6,432 bases of DNA from positions 1 through 6,432 of the forward strand of contig RFJB01000004.1 of the NCBI GenBank assembly GCA_003695045.1. Reading direction: 5' to 3'. Below are positions 6,322 to 6,432 of this stretch, one piece after another. The notes under the pieces were generated by a model, which was not told the origin of the DNA, made no database searches, and saw nothing but the letters and a program-made list of their open reading frames with translations. The stretch comes from Candidatus Woesearchaeota archaeon. Its GTDB lineage: Archaea > Nanobdellota > Nanobdellia > Woesearchaeales > J091. The translations under genes and the position numbers were made by a program. Numbering within the stretch: position 1 is the first letter of the stretch; every line of letters begins with the position of its first letter.

Positions 6322-6432
6322 ATGCCGGGGGATATTTTCGGCCGGAAGTATGTTCTCCGGCCTGTTTTTTACACAACGCTTCTTTCAAGAATCGTCAAGT
6401 TCTCCTCCCAGCTGATAGAAACGCTGGAAGAA
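6322..6432 (+). CDS. Start of a further unrecognised protein (3' end outside window)
   Basis: An open frame begins at ATG 6322, two bases after the TAA of the membrane protein, and runs to the window edge (37 codons, MPGDIFGRKYVLRP...). GGAG at 6310-6313, inside the end of the previous gene, lies eight bases before the ATG and could serve as a ribosome binding site, so translational coupling is likely if the gene is real. After a short basic segment the visible part looks like an amphipathic helix ending in acidic residues, in keeping with the charged helical proteins upstream. The doubt comes from a GC-rich hairpin followed by six T residues inside its first 17 codons, which could instead terminate the upstream transcript. 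Function unknown. Confidence 0.6.
   Translation, partial: MPGDIFGRKYVLRPVFYTTLLSRIVKFSSQLIETLEE
6340..6370 (+). terminator. Candidate hairpin-plus-T-tract terminator or attenuator
   Basis: GGCCGGA (6340-6346) and TCCGGCC (6356-6362) form a perfect seven-base-pair stem with a nine-base loop, followed by TG and six T residues (6365-6370). It starts 21 bases after the stop of the membrane protein, where a terminator is expected. It also lies within the frame starting at 6322, so it may be a partial terminator, an attenuator, or a coincidence of coding sequence. Archaeal termination relies mainly on T tracts, and six T residues is a modest tract. Confidence 0.4.

Noticed and set aside
6369..6431. 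Minus-strand frame ending in a TAA at 6369-6371, as if a convergent gene entered from the right
   Set aside because: It has only about 20 codons, is Ser-rich like other antisense shadows here, and competes with a + strand frame that has a start two bases after the previous stop. It cannot be fully excluded without sequence beyond the window, and it would fit the hairpin lying between convergent genes.

Overview
The window looks archaeal. A TATA box of archaeal type (TTTAAATA at 4751-4758) lies in the only real intergenic gap. Two starts carry strong Shine-Dalgarno sequences (GAGGTGA) of the kind that pair with archaeal 16S rRNA. Arginine is mostly AGA/AGG and isoleucine often ATA. Base composition looks moderate (judged by eye). 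A small-genome lineage such as a DPANN archaeon would fit the many unrecognised coiled-coil proteins, but nothing here fixes the taxon. I recognised no housekeeping gene, RNA gene, transposase, CRISPR array or integrase.

Layout: all five supported coding regions are on the + strand and tightly packed. (1) 1-1248 is the 3' part of a helical, charged protein whose start lies upstream of the window. (2) 1253-4726, starting four bases after the previous stop, encodes a 1157-residue helix-rich protein with two long arms separated by an extremely charged, low-complexity linker. (3) A 73-base gap (4727-4799) carries an archaeal promoter. (4) 4800-5882 is a third coiled-coil protein of 360 residues. 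(5) 5915-6319, 32 bases further on, is a 134-residue membrane protein made of two tandem copies of one two-helix unit with an almost invariant core motif. (6) From 6322 a further reading frame starts two bases after that stop and runs off the window. It overlaps a GC-rich hairpin followed by six T residues, so its status is less certain. No stretch longer than 300 bases lacks a gene.

How the genes might work together is inference. Three soluble, helix-rich proteins beside a small integral membrane protein suggest a structural or scaffolding assembly at the membrane rather than an enzyme pathway. No catalytic motif (Walker A/B, metal-binding Cys/His cluster, nuclease or protease signature) was seen in any of them. 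The strongest unusual signal is the internally duplicated membrane protein. Its two halves keep 21 of 23 core residues identical although most of the shared codons differ, which indicates an old duplication held under strong protein-level selection.
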